DNA of 64,000 nucleotides. It comes from Kribbella qitaiheensis (GTDB lineage Bacteria > Actinomycetota > Actinomycetes > Propionibacteriales > Kribbellaceae). The translations under genes and the position numbers were made by a program. Shown piece by piece: positions 40,651 through 49,064 of the stretch. Positions within the stretch are counted from its first letter, which is position 1. Every line of letters starts with the position of its first letter. The DNA is taken from assembly GCF_014217565.1 (NCBI RefSeq), contig NZ_CP043661.1, forward strand, positions 6,262,001 to 6,326,000, written 5' to 3'. The notes under the pieces are model-generated. The model was given only the letters and a program-made list of their open reading frames with translations. It was not told the origin of the DNA and did no database searches.

Positions 40651-42522
40651 TCAGCTTGATCGCGATCGCCCCGCACGCCCGACATCGGCAGTTCGCTTTG
40701 CCGCCTCGGCCTCTGCGAGCGCCTGAGCGGCATTGACGAGTCCGAGGTGGCTGAACGCCTGTGGAAAGTTCCCGAGGAGTTCGCCGCTGACCGGATCGAC
40801 CTGCTCGGCGAGGAGACCGAGGTCGGTGGCGTAGCCAGCGGCCCTCAGCAAAATGTCTCGGGCCTGCTCGGTCTGGCCCGTCAGCGCCAGAGCGTGCGCC
40901 AGCCAGAAGGTGCAAAGGAGGAACGTGCCCTCCGGTTGCTCGAAGCCATCGTCGCCTTGATATCGATAGAGCAAACCTCGCTCGTCCTGCAGACTGTTCT
41001 GGATGGCGGCGATCGTCGACAGCAGGCGTGGATCTGATGCCGGGAGGAAGCCCATGATCGCCATCAGCAGACCCGACGCGTCGACCTCGTCCGATCCGAA
41101 CGACTGCGTGAAGGCGCCGACGCGTTCGCTCCACCCACGGGCGAGGATGCTTTCGCGAATCTCGTCCCGGACCAGGATCCAATCGGCTAGCTGACCGGCA
41201 GTGACGGAGAGCTGGTCCGACATGCGGATGCCGCGGTCCAGCGCCACCCAGCACATCAGTTTGCTGTGCAGGAACGGGCGCGCCTGGCCACGAAATTCCC
41301 AAATTCCCTGGTCGTTCTCCCGCCACCGGACCGCTGCCGCGTTGACCGCCGATCGCAGAAACAACCGGGTCGACTCGTCCAGGTCACCCAGCTGCAGCCT
41401 CAACGTATAGGCCGCGTCCAGCAGCGCTCCGTATACATCGAGCTGTTGCTGCGCCCAGGCGCCATTTCCTACCCGCACCGGCCCACTGTTCCGCCACCCC
41501 GAAAGGTGCGAGAGTTCGCGTTCGGAGAGGTCGCGCTCGCCACCGACGCCGAACATGATCTGCAACGGCAGACCTCGCTCGAGTTGTGTCGCCGCCGCCC
41601 TGGTCAGGAACGCAAAGAACCGGGCTGCCTCGTCTGGGCAGGCCGCCACGTACAGACCTTGCAGAGTCATGCTGGCATCGCGGATCCAGGTATATCGATA
41701 GTCCCACGTGCGGCCGGATCCCACGCCCTCGGGAAGACTGGTCGTCGCCGCCGCTACGATAGCGCCGCTTCGCGCGTAGGTCAGTGCCTGCAACACGACT
41801 CCGCTGTGGTGCACCAAGGTGCGCAGCGGCCCTTCATAGGCTTGATGAAGGCTCGACCATGATCGCCATGATGTTTCGGTCGCCTTCAGTCGGCGACGGA
41901 TCTTGCGGGGCTTCCACACCTTCGCCGACGGCCCCCACGGATCCCATTGCTGCAGAGCGAAGGTCACCTGCTGGCCGGGCCGGAGTATCAAGTCACCGGT
42001 CGCGCACCCGGCGGCGATTTGCAGGTGAGCATCGGTGCTGAGCATCAGAACCTGCGAACCGCCGTCGGCGATAACCGCTCCGGGCGCCAATGTCAACCGT
42101 GGATGAACCAGCCCGAACTCCGGCCGGGGCGCGAATTCCACCCGCACCGCTACCGAGCCCCGCGTGCAGCGCACATGCCTCAGCAGCACCCCGGGCGCGC
42201 TGCGGCCCAACTCATGTCCGTGTTCCTGCGCGCCGAGCGCCATCGCGTCGGTGACTACTAGCTCGCCATCTACAGCTCTCCACGTCGTTTCCAGCACCAG
42301 ACTCGACGGGAGGTAGCGCCACGTCGACGTGTAGCCGCCAGCGGCAGGAGCGATGAGAAAGTGTCCGGCCACATCATCCAGCAATCTCCCCAGCACCGGT
42401 GGACTGTCGAACCGAGGCAGGCACAGCCAGTCGATCGAGCCGTCCGCCGTCACCAGCGCAGCCGAACCACAGTCAGACAGCAAGGCATGCCGATGAAGAG
42501 GTACGTCGCTCATGGAAGCCAT
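40651..42522 (-). CDS. Glycoside hydrolase family 15 protein (glucoamylase/trehalase-like)
   Basis: A 623-residue GH15 protein without signal peptide. The N-terminal beta-sandwich opens HALLSDCGSAALVTADGSIDWLCLPRFDSP, and the (alpha/alpha)6 domain has LPEGVGSGRTWDYRYTWIRDAS near residue 290 and EQVDPVSGELLGNFPQAFSHLGL near the end, both typical of the trehalase/glucoamylase-like branch. It likely hydrolyses trehalose or maltodextrin in the cytoplasm. GGGAGG lies nine bases before the ATG at 42522; ATG at 42513 is an alternative. Confidence 0.9.
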   Translation of the reverse strand: MASMSDVPLHRHALLSDCGSAALVTADGSIDWLCLPRFDSPPVLGRLLDDVAGHFLIAPAAGGYTSTWRYLPSSLVLETTWRAVDGELVVTDAMALGAQEHGHELGRSAPGVLLRHVRCTRGSVAVRVEFAPRPEFGLVHPRLTLAPGAVIADGGSQVLMLSTDAHLQIAAGCATGDLILRPGQQVTFALQQWDPWGPSAKVWKPRKIRRRLKATETSWRSWSSLHQAYEGPLRTLVHHSGVVLQALTYARSGAIVAAATTSLPEGVGSGRTWDYRYTWIRDASMTLQGLYVAACPDEAARFFAFLTRAAATQLERGLPLQIMFGVGGERDLSERELSHLSGWRNSGPVRVGNGAWAQQQLDVYGALLDAAYTLRLQLGDLDESTRLFLRSAVNAAAVRWRENDQGIWEFRGQARPFLHSKLMCWVALDRGIRMSDQLSVTAGQLADWILVRDEIRESILARGWSERVGAFTQSFGSDEVDASGLLMAIMGFLPASDPRLLSTIAAIQNSLQDERGLLYRYQGDDGFEQPEGTFLLCTFWLAHALALTGQTEQARDILLRAAGYATDLGLLAEQVDPVSGELLGNFPQAFSHLGLVNAAQALAEAEAAKRTADVGRAGRSRSS

Positions 42523-42624
42523 TCCATCGCACCTCCCACCATGTTGTAAGCACAGCGAGATTGCGTAGTCCGACGGTAATCCGGACCAGCCCGACGCGGT
42601 CACCGGCAACGCAGCGCCATCTGC

Positions 42625-43962
42625 TCAGTCGAGGAGGCTGTCCAAGCCGGGCAGGCGGCTGCGGTAGCCGCGCAGAAGAGTGCGGGCGGTGTTCACGGAG
42701 TCGACCAGTGGATGGAGCGCCAATGCTTTGACCGCAAGGGCGGAGGATCTGGTGCCGGCTGCCTGGATGGTGAGTTGCTCGACGGCCTTGACCTGTTGGA
42801 TGAGACCTAGCTGGTCGCCTGGCAGTGGAGCGGTCGCCAGGGGATGGGGGCCATCCGCATCAACCGTGCAAGGCACCTCAACGACGGCCTCGGGCGGCAG
42901 GCCCGGGATCGTGGCCCCGTTGCGTACGTTGAGGATCATCGTCGCGCGCTCGTTGCGCGTGATCGCCGCCATGATTGCCAGTGCGACCCCTTCGTAGCCG
43001 CCCCCTGCGATGTCGGCGGCGTCGCGTGACTCCTCGGCGGTCCGCCCTTCCTTCATATACGTGGCATCCCGCTCCTGGCGGACCTGTCGCCATTGCGCCA
43101 GTGCCGTGCCGGGCCGCGCGGCGACAGCGTCGTAGAAGGTTCGCTGCTGGCTCAGCAGGAACTCCCCTCGAGTCTCGGCGCCGCCCCGGATCGATCTCAC
43201 TGCATCGCGGGTGAAGTAGTAGTAGTACAAGTACTCGTTGGGCAGACAGCCGAGCGCTTGGATCCACTCGGCGCCGAACAGTCGGCCCTCCTCGATCGTG
43301 GCCAGCAACTGGTCGTCCTGGATCAATTCGGGAAGGACATCCCGCCCATCGTGGCCCAGACCGGTGAGCCATCCCAGGTGATTCAGCCCCGCGTACGACA
43401 CCGACGTTCGATCCGGATCGTGTCCCAATGCCCGGGCCGCGCGGCGTCCCAGTCCGATCGGCGAGTCGCAGATCCCGATCACCCGCTGCCCTAGAATCTG
43501 CTGCATGGCCTCGGTGATCATTCCGGCAGGGTTGGTGAAGTTGATAACCCAGGCCTGCGGGCACATCAGGGCCGCGCGCTCGGCGATCTGTACCGCGGTG
43601 GGCAGGGTGCGCAGTCCGTAGGCCAACCCTCCGGGCCCGGTGGTCTCCTGTCCGAGCAAGCCGAGATCGAGCGCCACCCGTTCGTCTGCGGTGCGCCCTT
43701 CGAGTCCGCCCACGCGGATTGCCGAGAAGACGAAGTCGGCGCCTTCGAGGGCGACGTTCAGGTCGGTTGTGGTCTCCACTCGCGGTGGCTGTTCCTGTTC
43801 CTCGCCGAGCTGTCGAAGGACTTGCCCGATGGCGTCCAGCCGGCCGGGTGCGACGTCGTACAGGGAGACCTGGTCGACTCGTTGGGTGCCCTGGTCACGC
43901 ATCACTGCGCCGTAGACGAGCGGGACGCGGAATCCTCCACCGCCCAGGATGGCCAGCTTCAT
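42625..43962 (-). CDS. Family 4 glycoside hydrolase (6-phospho-beta-glucosidase type)
   Basis: A 445-residue GH4 enzyme. These use NAD+ and a divalent metal: the dinucleotide loop is ILGGGGFRVPLVYG, and metal ligands are Cys165 (GICDSPIGLGRR) and His195 (GLNHLGW). NFTNPAGMITEA is also a family hallmark. It cleaves glycosides by an oxidation-elimination route. Its start overlaps the DeoR stop by four bases. With the adjacent kinase and importer it forms a carbohydrate locus; whether the substrate is phosphorylated is not shown, since no PTS is present. Confidence 0.92.
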   Translation of the reverse strand: MKLAILGGGGFRVPLVYGAVMRDQGTQRVDQVSLYDVAPGRLDAIGQVLRQLGEEQEQPPRVETTTDLNVALEGADFVFSAIRVGGLEGRTADERVALDLGLLGQETTGPGGLAYGLRTLPTAVQIAERAALMCPQAWVINFTNPAGMITEAMQQILGQRVIGICDSPIGLGRRAARALGHDPDRTSVSYAGLNHLGWLTGLGHDGRDVLPELIQDDQLLATIEEGRLFGAEWIQALGCLPNEYLYYYYFTRDAVRSIRGGAETRGEFLLSQQRTFYDAVAARPGTALAQWRQVRQERDATYMKEGRTAEESRDAADIAGGGYEGVALAIMAAITRNERATMILNVRNGATIPGLPPEAVVEVPCTVDADGPHPLATAPLPGDQLGLIQQVKAVEQLTIQAAGTRSSALAVKALALHPLVDSVNTARTLLRGYRSRLPGLDSLLD

Positions 43963-44726
43963 GCGGTCCGTACCTCCACTCCCTTGTCAGCGCACAGTTG
44001 CAGCGTCGCGGGGTCGGCCCCCGCGCTGGTCACCATCATGTCGAGATCCGCGACATTGCAGACCCTGAGCTTGCCTGTCCCTGGGAACTTGTGCGGATCG
44101 GCCAGCAGGACGGATCGATCAGAGGCTTCGATCAGGGCTCGTTTGATCGGAACCTCGACCAGGGTGGTGTCCAGCACCTCGCCGTCGCGGCGAATGCCGC
44201 TGGCACCCAGAAAGGCGAGGTCGGCATGGACCTGGCGTAACGCGTCCTCGGTCAGCACCCCCACGAGTGAGTGGTAGGCACGCCGCACCCAGCCGCCCAA
44301 CAAGATGAGCTCGACCGCCGCGTCGTCGCGCAGCACGTCCAGTACTGCGAGGCTCGTCGTCATCACCGTGATCCTGCGTCCGCGAAGCTCCATGGCCAAC
44401 AGTTGGGTAGTGGTCCCGACATCCAGCAGGATCACGTCGCCGTCGCTGACAACGGTGGCCGCGAGGCGGGCGATGGCGCGCTTGTCGGGAGCCTCGTTGG
44501 CGGCCACGGTGGCGAATGGGCGCTGGACGTCGGCGTCCTCCGAGTCGCCCGCGGGGATCATGGCGCCACCGTGCACCCGGGTGATCCGACCCGCCTCGTC
44601 GAGGTGCTGCAGGTCCCGGCGGATCGTCGCCGAACTGACCCCGAGCATGCGGGCCAGGTCCTCCACCGAGGTGGCTCCGTCGGTCCGCAGCCGCTGCACG
44701 ATCTCGAGTTGCCGCTGATGTCGCAC
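43959..44726 (-). CDS. DeoR-family transcriptional regulator
   Basis: A 255-residue regulator: N-terminal helix-turn-helix (IVQRLRTDGATSVEDLARML, VSSATIRRDLQHLDEAGRI, RVHGGA) and a sugar-phosphate-sensing domain (ILLDVGTTTQLLAMEL, FLGASGI, DPHKFPGTG). DeoR proteins respond to phosphorylated sugars. The GTG start at 44726 faces the divergent kinase-importer operon, so it likely controls both directions. Its stop overlaps the GH4 start. Confidence 0.9.
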   Translation of the reverse strand: MRHQRQLEIVQRLRTDGATSVEDLARMLGVSSATIRRDLQHLDEAGRITRVHGGAMIPAGDSEDADVQRPFATVAANEAPDKRAIARLAATVVSDGDVILLDVGTTTQLLAMELRGRRITVMTTSLAVLDVLRDDAAVELILLGGWVRRAYHSLVGVLTEDALRQVHADLAFLGASGIRRDGEVLDTTLVEVPIKRALIEASDRSVLLADPHKFPGTGKLRVCNVADLDMMVTSAGADPATLQLCADKGVEVRTA

Positions 44727-44752
44727 CTGCCGAAGATACCAGTCATTATCAG

Positions 44753-44789
44753 TCAGAAGCGCGCAGTGTCCGCGTATTTTTGATCAGAA
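44753..44789. promoter_or_regulatory. Candidate DeoR operator in the divergent promoter
   Basis: Two TCAGAA copies, 44753-44758 and 44784-44789, are 31 bases apart, about three helical turns, in the 95-base gap between the DeoR and kinase genes. The surrounding bases (ATCAG/GATCAGAAA) are also alike. DeoR-type regulators often bind spaced direct repeats. Confidence 0.35.
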
Positions 44790-44821
44790 ATGCTTGCCAG
44801 GTCAGGTATGTCAGGAGCAAG

Positions 44822-45950
44822 ATGGCCGACATGCCGGACACGACGTATGACCCACTGGCCGGCCGGCGTGCCCCCGGAGGCGCAGAGTTCGATGTCTTCC
44901 TGTGGGGGACGGTGTTCCTCGACATCATCTTCACGGGGCTGCCGGACCGCCCTGCCGACGGAACCGAGGTCTGGGCCGAGGGGATGGGGTCGTCGCCGGG
45001 TGGCACGGCCAACCTGGCGATCGCGGCCAGTCGGCTCGGTCTGCGGACCTCGCTGGCGGCGGCATTCGGAGACGACGATTACGCGGACTTCTGCTGGCGG
45101 ACCTTGTCCCAGCAAGAGCACGTCGATCTCGGGCCGGTCCCGGAGGTTCGACAACTGGCACTCGCCTGTCACTGTCTCGGTGGCGTACGCCGGCGACCGC
45201 AGCATGGTGACCCACGGCCACCCGTCACCGGTCTCGGCCACCGAGATGATCGGCCAGCCACCACGGAGCCGAGCTGTGATTGTCGACCTCGGGGACGTCG
45301 ACACACTGGGTGATCCAGACCATCCGACCTGGGTCGACCTGGCTCGCAAGGAAGACGCCCTGGTCTTCGCGGATGTCGGCTGGGACGGCAGCGGTGCATG
45401 GTCGATGTCCGTGCTGGATCAGCTCGAATATTGCGATGCCTTCCTTCCCAATGCGGGAGAGGCGATGGCGTACACCCGCACCGAGACCGCGCAAGACGCC
45501 CTGTACGCCCTGGCGGATCGAGTACCCCTGGCTGTCGTCACCAATGGTGGGGAGGGCGCCCTGGCAATCGATGCGAACACCGGCGAAGAAGCCCGGGTGC
45601 CGGCACTCCGTGTCCCGGCGCTGGACCCGACCGGGGCGGGTGACGTCTTCGGCGCGGGACTCGTTGTCGGCACGCTGGCCGGCTGGCCGCTCGACCACCG
45701 ACTCGCTTTCTCCACGCTCTGTTCGGCTCTGGCCGTCCAGCAGTTCGGTGGCTCTCTCGCAGCACCCGGTTGGGGAGACATCGCCGACTGGTGGCACGAA
45801 CTTCGCGACTCGCCTGACAAGTCCAGCTACAGCCGATCGTTGCGAAGCCGGTACGCGTTCCTCGACGAGATCGTTCCCACCGTCCCTGTCGGCGCGGTCC
45901 GTCGCGCCGCGGCCACCATCGCCCGGAACGCGGACGTCACCCCGATCTGA
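44822..45950 (+). pseudogene. PfkB-family carbohydrate kinase, single frameshift
   Basis: AGGAG precedes the ATG at 44822. The first frame gives DVFLWGTVFLDIIFTGLPDRP and GMGSSPGGTANLAIAASRLG, typical of PfkB sugar kinases, up to about residue 105. Then the homologous sequence continues one base out of frame (FDNWHSPVTVSVAYAGDRSM) to DPTGAGDVFGAG, the ATP/anion-hole motif, and the end at 45950. Removing one G at 45145-45146 joins them as GPVPEFDNWH. It would phosphorylate the imported sugar. A one-base error is a real possibility, so the gene may be intact in life. Confidence 0.82.
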
Positions 45951-45974
45951 TCGCCACAACGTACGGAGTACCTC

Positions 45975-47357
45975 ATGATCCGCTCTTCCCGATCGAAGCC
46001 GACAGCCCGACTCGCCCTCACCGCCGGGGTCCTGAGCCTGGTCACCGCTCTCGCAGCCTGTACGCCGGGCTCGGACACCTCGGCGCCACCTCCGCAGGCG
46101 ACGGCATCTTCAGTGCAGACCGACGCCGCCAAGCTTGGCGACGTGACGCTTCTGGTCTGGGACCAGGAGGTCCGCGGCGGCCAGGCTGCCCAGATGACTG
46201 CGCTGAACACCGCGTTCCAGGCGAAATACCCGAACATCAAGCTCAAGCGGGTCTCCCGGTCCTTCGACGACCTCAAGACCACCCTGCGGCTGGCGCTGAG
46301 CGGCAACGAGCCGCCCGATGTGGTCGAGGCGAACAATGGCCGCTCGGACATGGGCGAGTTCGTTAAGGCGAACCAACTCGTACCCCTCGATCCGTACGCC
46401 GCGGCGTACGGATGGGACAAGCGCTACCCCGAGTCGGTGCGGCAGTACTCGTCGTACAGCGCTGATGGAAAGACGTTCGGGCAGGGCAACCTGTACGGGC
46501 TGCCGCAGGTTGGCGAGATCGTCGGCATCTACTACAGCAAGAAGAAGCTTGCCGCAGCCGGTGTGCAGCCGCCGATGACCTGGGACGAGTTCCAGTCGTC
46601 GCTGGCGACCTTGAAGGCCAAGGGGGAGCCGCCACTGGTACTTGGCAACCTGGAGAAGTGGCCCGCGATCCATGTCTTCGGCACCGTCCAAGGACGGACC
46701 ACCTCTGCTGACACGATCAAACAACTAGCGTTCGGCCGGAAGGGTGCGACCTGGAAGACGCCGGAGAATCTCAAGGCCGCGCAGACGTTGACCGACTGGG
46801 TTGGCAAGGGCTACTTCAACCAGGGCTTCAACGGTCAGGACTACGACCCGGCCTGGCAGGGTTTCTCGAAGGGTAAGGGGACCTACCTGATCGCCGGCAC
46901 CTGGTTGCAGGCCGATCTGGGCAAGGCGATGGGAGACGACGTCGGCTTCATAGTGCCTCCAGGTGCATCGGCTGACGCAAAGCCGTTGGCCACCGGCGGG
47001 ACCGGACTCCCGTTCGCGATCACGGCCAAGAGCAAGCACCCGGAAGCAGCGGCGGCCTACCTCAACTTCATCACCAGCCAGGACGCGATGGCGACGCTCG
47101 CCAAGACGGGGAACCTGCCGGTTGCGGACACAGCCACCCAGCACGTCTCGCCCGGCCTGCAGCAGGATGTCTTCAACGCTTTCGGCAAGACCGTCCAGGC
47201 GGGCGGGCTGGTGCCGTATCTCGACTACGCGACTCCGACGATGTACGACACGATCGGTGCGGCGTTACAGGATCTGCTGGCCGGCAAGACGACCCCGGAC
47301 CAGTTCGTCGACCGGCTGGAGAAGGATTACGGTGCCTTCGCCGCGAAGAACGGGTAG
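45975..47357 (+). CDS. Carbohydrate ABC substrate-binding lipoprotein
   Basis: A 460-residue family-1 extracellular binding protein: lipoprotein signal with lipobox LAAC (Cys29), then LLVWDQEVRGGQAAQMTALN, NEPPDVVEANNGRSDMG, GLPQVGEIVGIYYSKKKL and GGTGLPFAITAKSKHPEAA. It should capture an oligosaccharide or amino sugar for the two permeases that follow. It starts 24 bases after the kinase stop. No ATPase gene is present here; such importers often share a common MsiK-type ATPase. Confidence 0.93.
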   Translation: MIRSSRSKPTARLALTAGVLSLVTALAACTPGSDTSAPPPQATASSVQTDAAKLGDVTLLVWDQEVRGGQAAQMTALNTAFQAKYPNIKLKRVSRSFDDLKTTLRLALSGNEPPDVVEANNGRSDMGEFVKANQLVPLDPYAAAYGWDKRYPESVRQYSSYSADGKTFGQGNLYGLPQVGEIVGIYYSKKKLAAAGVQPPMTWDEFQSSLATLKAKGEPPLVLGNLEKWPAIHVFGTVQGRTTSADTIKQLAFGRKGATWKTPENLKAAQTLTDWVGKGYFNQGFNGQDYDPAWQGFSKGKGTYLIAGTWLQADLGKAMGDDVGFIVPPGASADAKPLATGGTGLPFAITAKSKHPEAAAAYLNFITSQDAMATLAKTGNLPVADTATQHVSPGLQQDVFNAFGKTVQAGGLVPYLDYATPTMYDTIGAALQDLLAGKTTPDQFVDRLEKDYGAFAAKNG

Positions 47358-48231
47358 CCCGCCCGGCGAGCCCCGGCGGATCGCCTATCTCTACCTCTTG
47401 CCGGGGTTCGTCGTCTACGCGGCCTTCCTGCTCTATCCGTTGCTTCGCGCCGTCCAGTTGTCGTTCTACGACTGGGACGGGTTGACGCTGGGGCGCTGGA
47501 TCGGCCTCGACAATTATCGCGAGATCGTCAGTGATGAAAGCCTGCGCAGTGCTTTCGGCCACGCGCTGATCTTGATCGTGTTCTTCGCGGTCGTCCCGGT
47601 CTGCGTCGGACTGCTGCTCGCATCGATCCTGAACCGGGCCAAGGTTCGGGGGCTGCCGTTCTTCCGGACCGTGGTGTTCCTGCCGCAGGTGGTGGCGATG
47701 GTGGTCGTGGCGGTTGCGTGGCGCAGGATCTACGCACCCGACGGCAGCCTCAACGAGCTGCTCGGCGCGCTCGGCCTGGACTCCTTGCAGAGAGGCTGGC
47801 TCGGCGACTACGCACTGGCGCTGCCGGCGGTCGGCTTCGTCGGTACCTGGTTCGAGACCGGTCTCGTGACGGTGTTACTGCTGGCCGGGATGAGCAGGAT
47901 CAGCGGAGACCTGTATGAAGCGGCGAGGCTAGATGGTGCCGGTCCGGTCCGGGAGTTCTTCGCGGTGACGCTGCCCTCCGTGCGTGGTGAGATCGCTGTG
48001 GCCTCGACGTTGACGGTGATCGCGGCCTTGCGGACCTTCGATCTGGTCTATGTCACCACCGGCGGCGGTCCTGGCAATTCGACCTCGGTTCCGTCGTACG
48101 AGGTGTATCACCGGGCCTTCGAGCTGGGCCGGGTCGGTTCGGCGGCGGCGGTCGGTGTCACCTTGACGCTCGTGATCCTGGCGATCTCGCTGGTGATCAA
48201 CAGGATCGGCGACCGGGACACAGCCCAATGA
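47332..48231 (+). CDS. Carbohydrate ABC permease, UgpA/MalF type
   Basis: A 299-residue permease. Membrane helices start with YLYLLPGFVVYAAFLLYPLL; the docking loop is DLYEAARLDGAGPVREFFAVTLPS; then TGGGPGNSTSVPSYEVY, a family hallmark. The GTG at 47332 lies 26 bases inside the end of the binding-protein gene with GAGAAGGA upstream and gives the expected short basic N-terminus. Its stop overlaps the next ATG. Confidence 0.92.
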   Translation: MPSPRRTGSPPGEPRRIAYLYLLPGFVVYAAFLLYPLLRAVQLSFYDWDGLTLGRWIGLDNYREIVSDESLRSAFGHALILIVFFAVVPVCVGLLLASILNRAKVRGLPFFRTVVFLPQVVAMVVVAVAWRRIYAPDGSLNELLGALGLDSLQRGWLGDYALALPAVGFVGTWFETGLVTVLLLAGMSRISGDLYEAARLDGAGPVREFFAVTLPSVRGEIAVASTLTVIAALRTFDLVYVTTGGGPGNSTSVPSYEVYHRAFELGRVGSAAAVGVTLTLVILAISLVINRIGDRDTAQ

Positions 48232-49037
48232 TCTCGCGGGCCGAGAAGTCGGCGAACTATATTGTGCTGGTCGCGTTCGCAGTGTTCGCGCTCGCGCCGA
48301 TCCTGACCGTCGTACAGTCCGCCCTCGGTCCTCCCGACGAGGGTACTGGCTCCTCCGTTGCGGGCCTCGGCAACTTCGCCGACGCCTGGCGGATCGGGCA
48401 TTTCGGCACCTATCTGCGGATGAGTGTGGCCGTATCGGTCTTCGTCGTACTGGTCAGCGTGTTGTTGTCGATCCTCAGCGGATTCGCCTTCGGGGTGATG
48501 CGGTTCCGCGGCTCCGGTCCGTTGTTCTACCTCTTCCTGCTCGGCATCATGATGCCGAGCGAAGCAATCGTGGTGCCGCTGTACTTCGACCTGCGGTCGC
48601 TCGGCCTGACCGACACCTTCTGGGCGGTCGCGCTTCCCCAGGTCGCCCAATCTGTTGCCTTCGGCACCTTCTGGATGCGGGCCTACTTCCGCTCGTCGAG
48701 TCGCGCGCTGGTCGAGGCCGCCCGGCTGGACGGTGCATCCACCCGGCGATTGCTCTGGCAGATCCTGGTCCCGCTGGCCAGACCAGCGATCATCACGATG
48801 ACCGTGCTGGTCTTCATGTGGACCTGGAACGAATTCCTGATCCCGTTGGTGATGGTGACCAACGAGAGCCTCCGAACGGCACCACTGGGCCTGGCCTTCT
48901 TCCAGGGGCAGTACACCCAAGGCTTCACCCTGCTCGCAGCGGGTGCGGTCATCGTCGCGACGCCTGTCGTCGTTCTCTACCTCTTCCTCCAGCGCCACTT
49001 CATCGCGGGCATGCTCGAAGGCGCTGTGAGGGAATAG
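48228..49037 (+). CDS. Carbohydrate ABC permease, UgpE/MalG type
   Basis: A 269-residue permease with six hydrophobic segments. The docking loop is ALVEAARLDGASTRRLLWQILVPLARPA, and MPSEAIVVPLYFDLRSLGL and FMWTWNEFLIPLVM are typical of the MalG branch. The ATG overlaps the first permease stop as ATGA. The secreted deacetylase gene follows 27 bases later in the same direction. Confidence 0.93.
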   Translation: MISRAEKSANYIVLVAFAVFALAPILTVVQSALGPPDEGTGSSVAGLGNFADAWRIGHFGTYLRMSVAVSVFVVLVSVLLSILSGFAFGVMRFRGSGPLFYLFLLGIMMPSEAIVVPLYFDLRSLGLTDTFWAVALPQVAQSVAFGTFWMRAYFRSSSRALVEAARLDGASTRRLLWQILVPLARPAIITMTVLVFMWTWNEFLIPLVMVTNESLRTAPLGLAFFQGQYTQGFTLLAAGAVIVATPVVVLYLFLQRHFIAGMLEGAVRE

Positions 49038-49064
49038 CCCGCATCCCCCGCCAAGGAGACAGCA

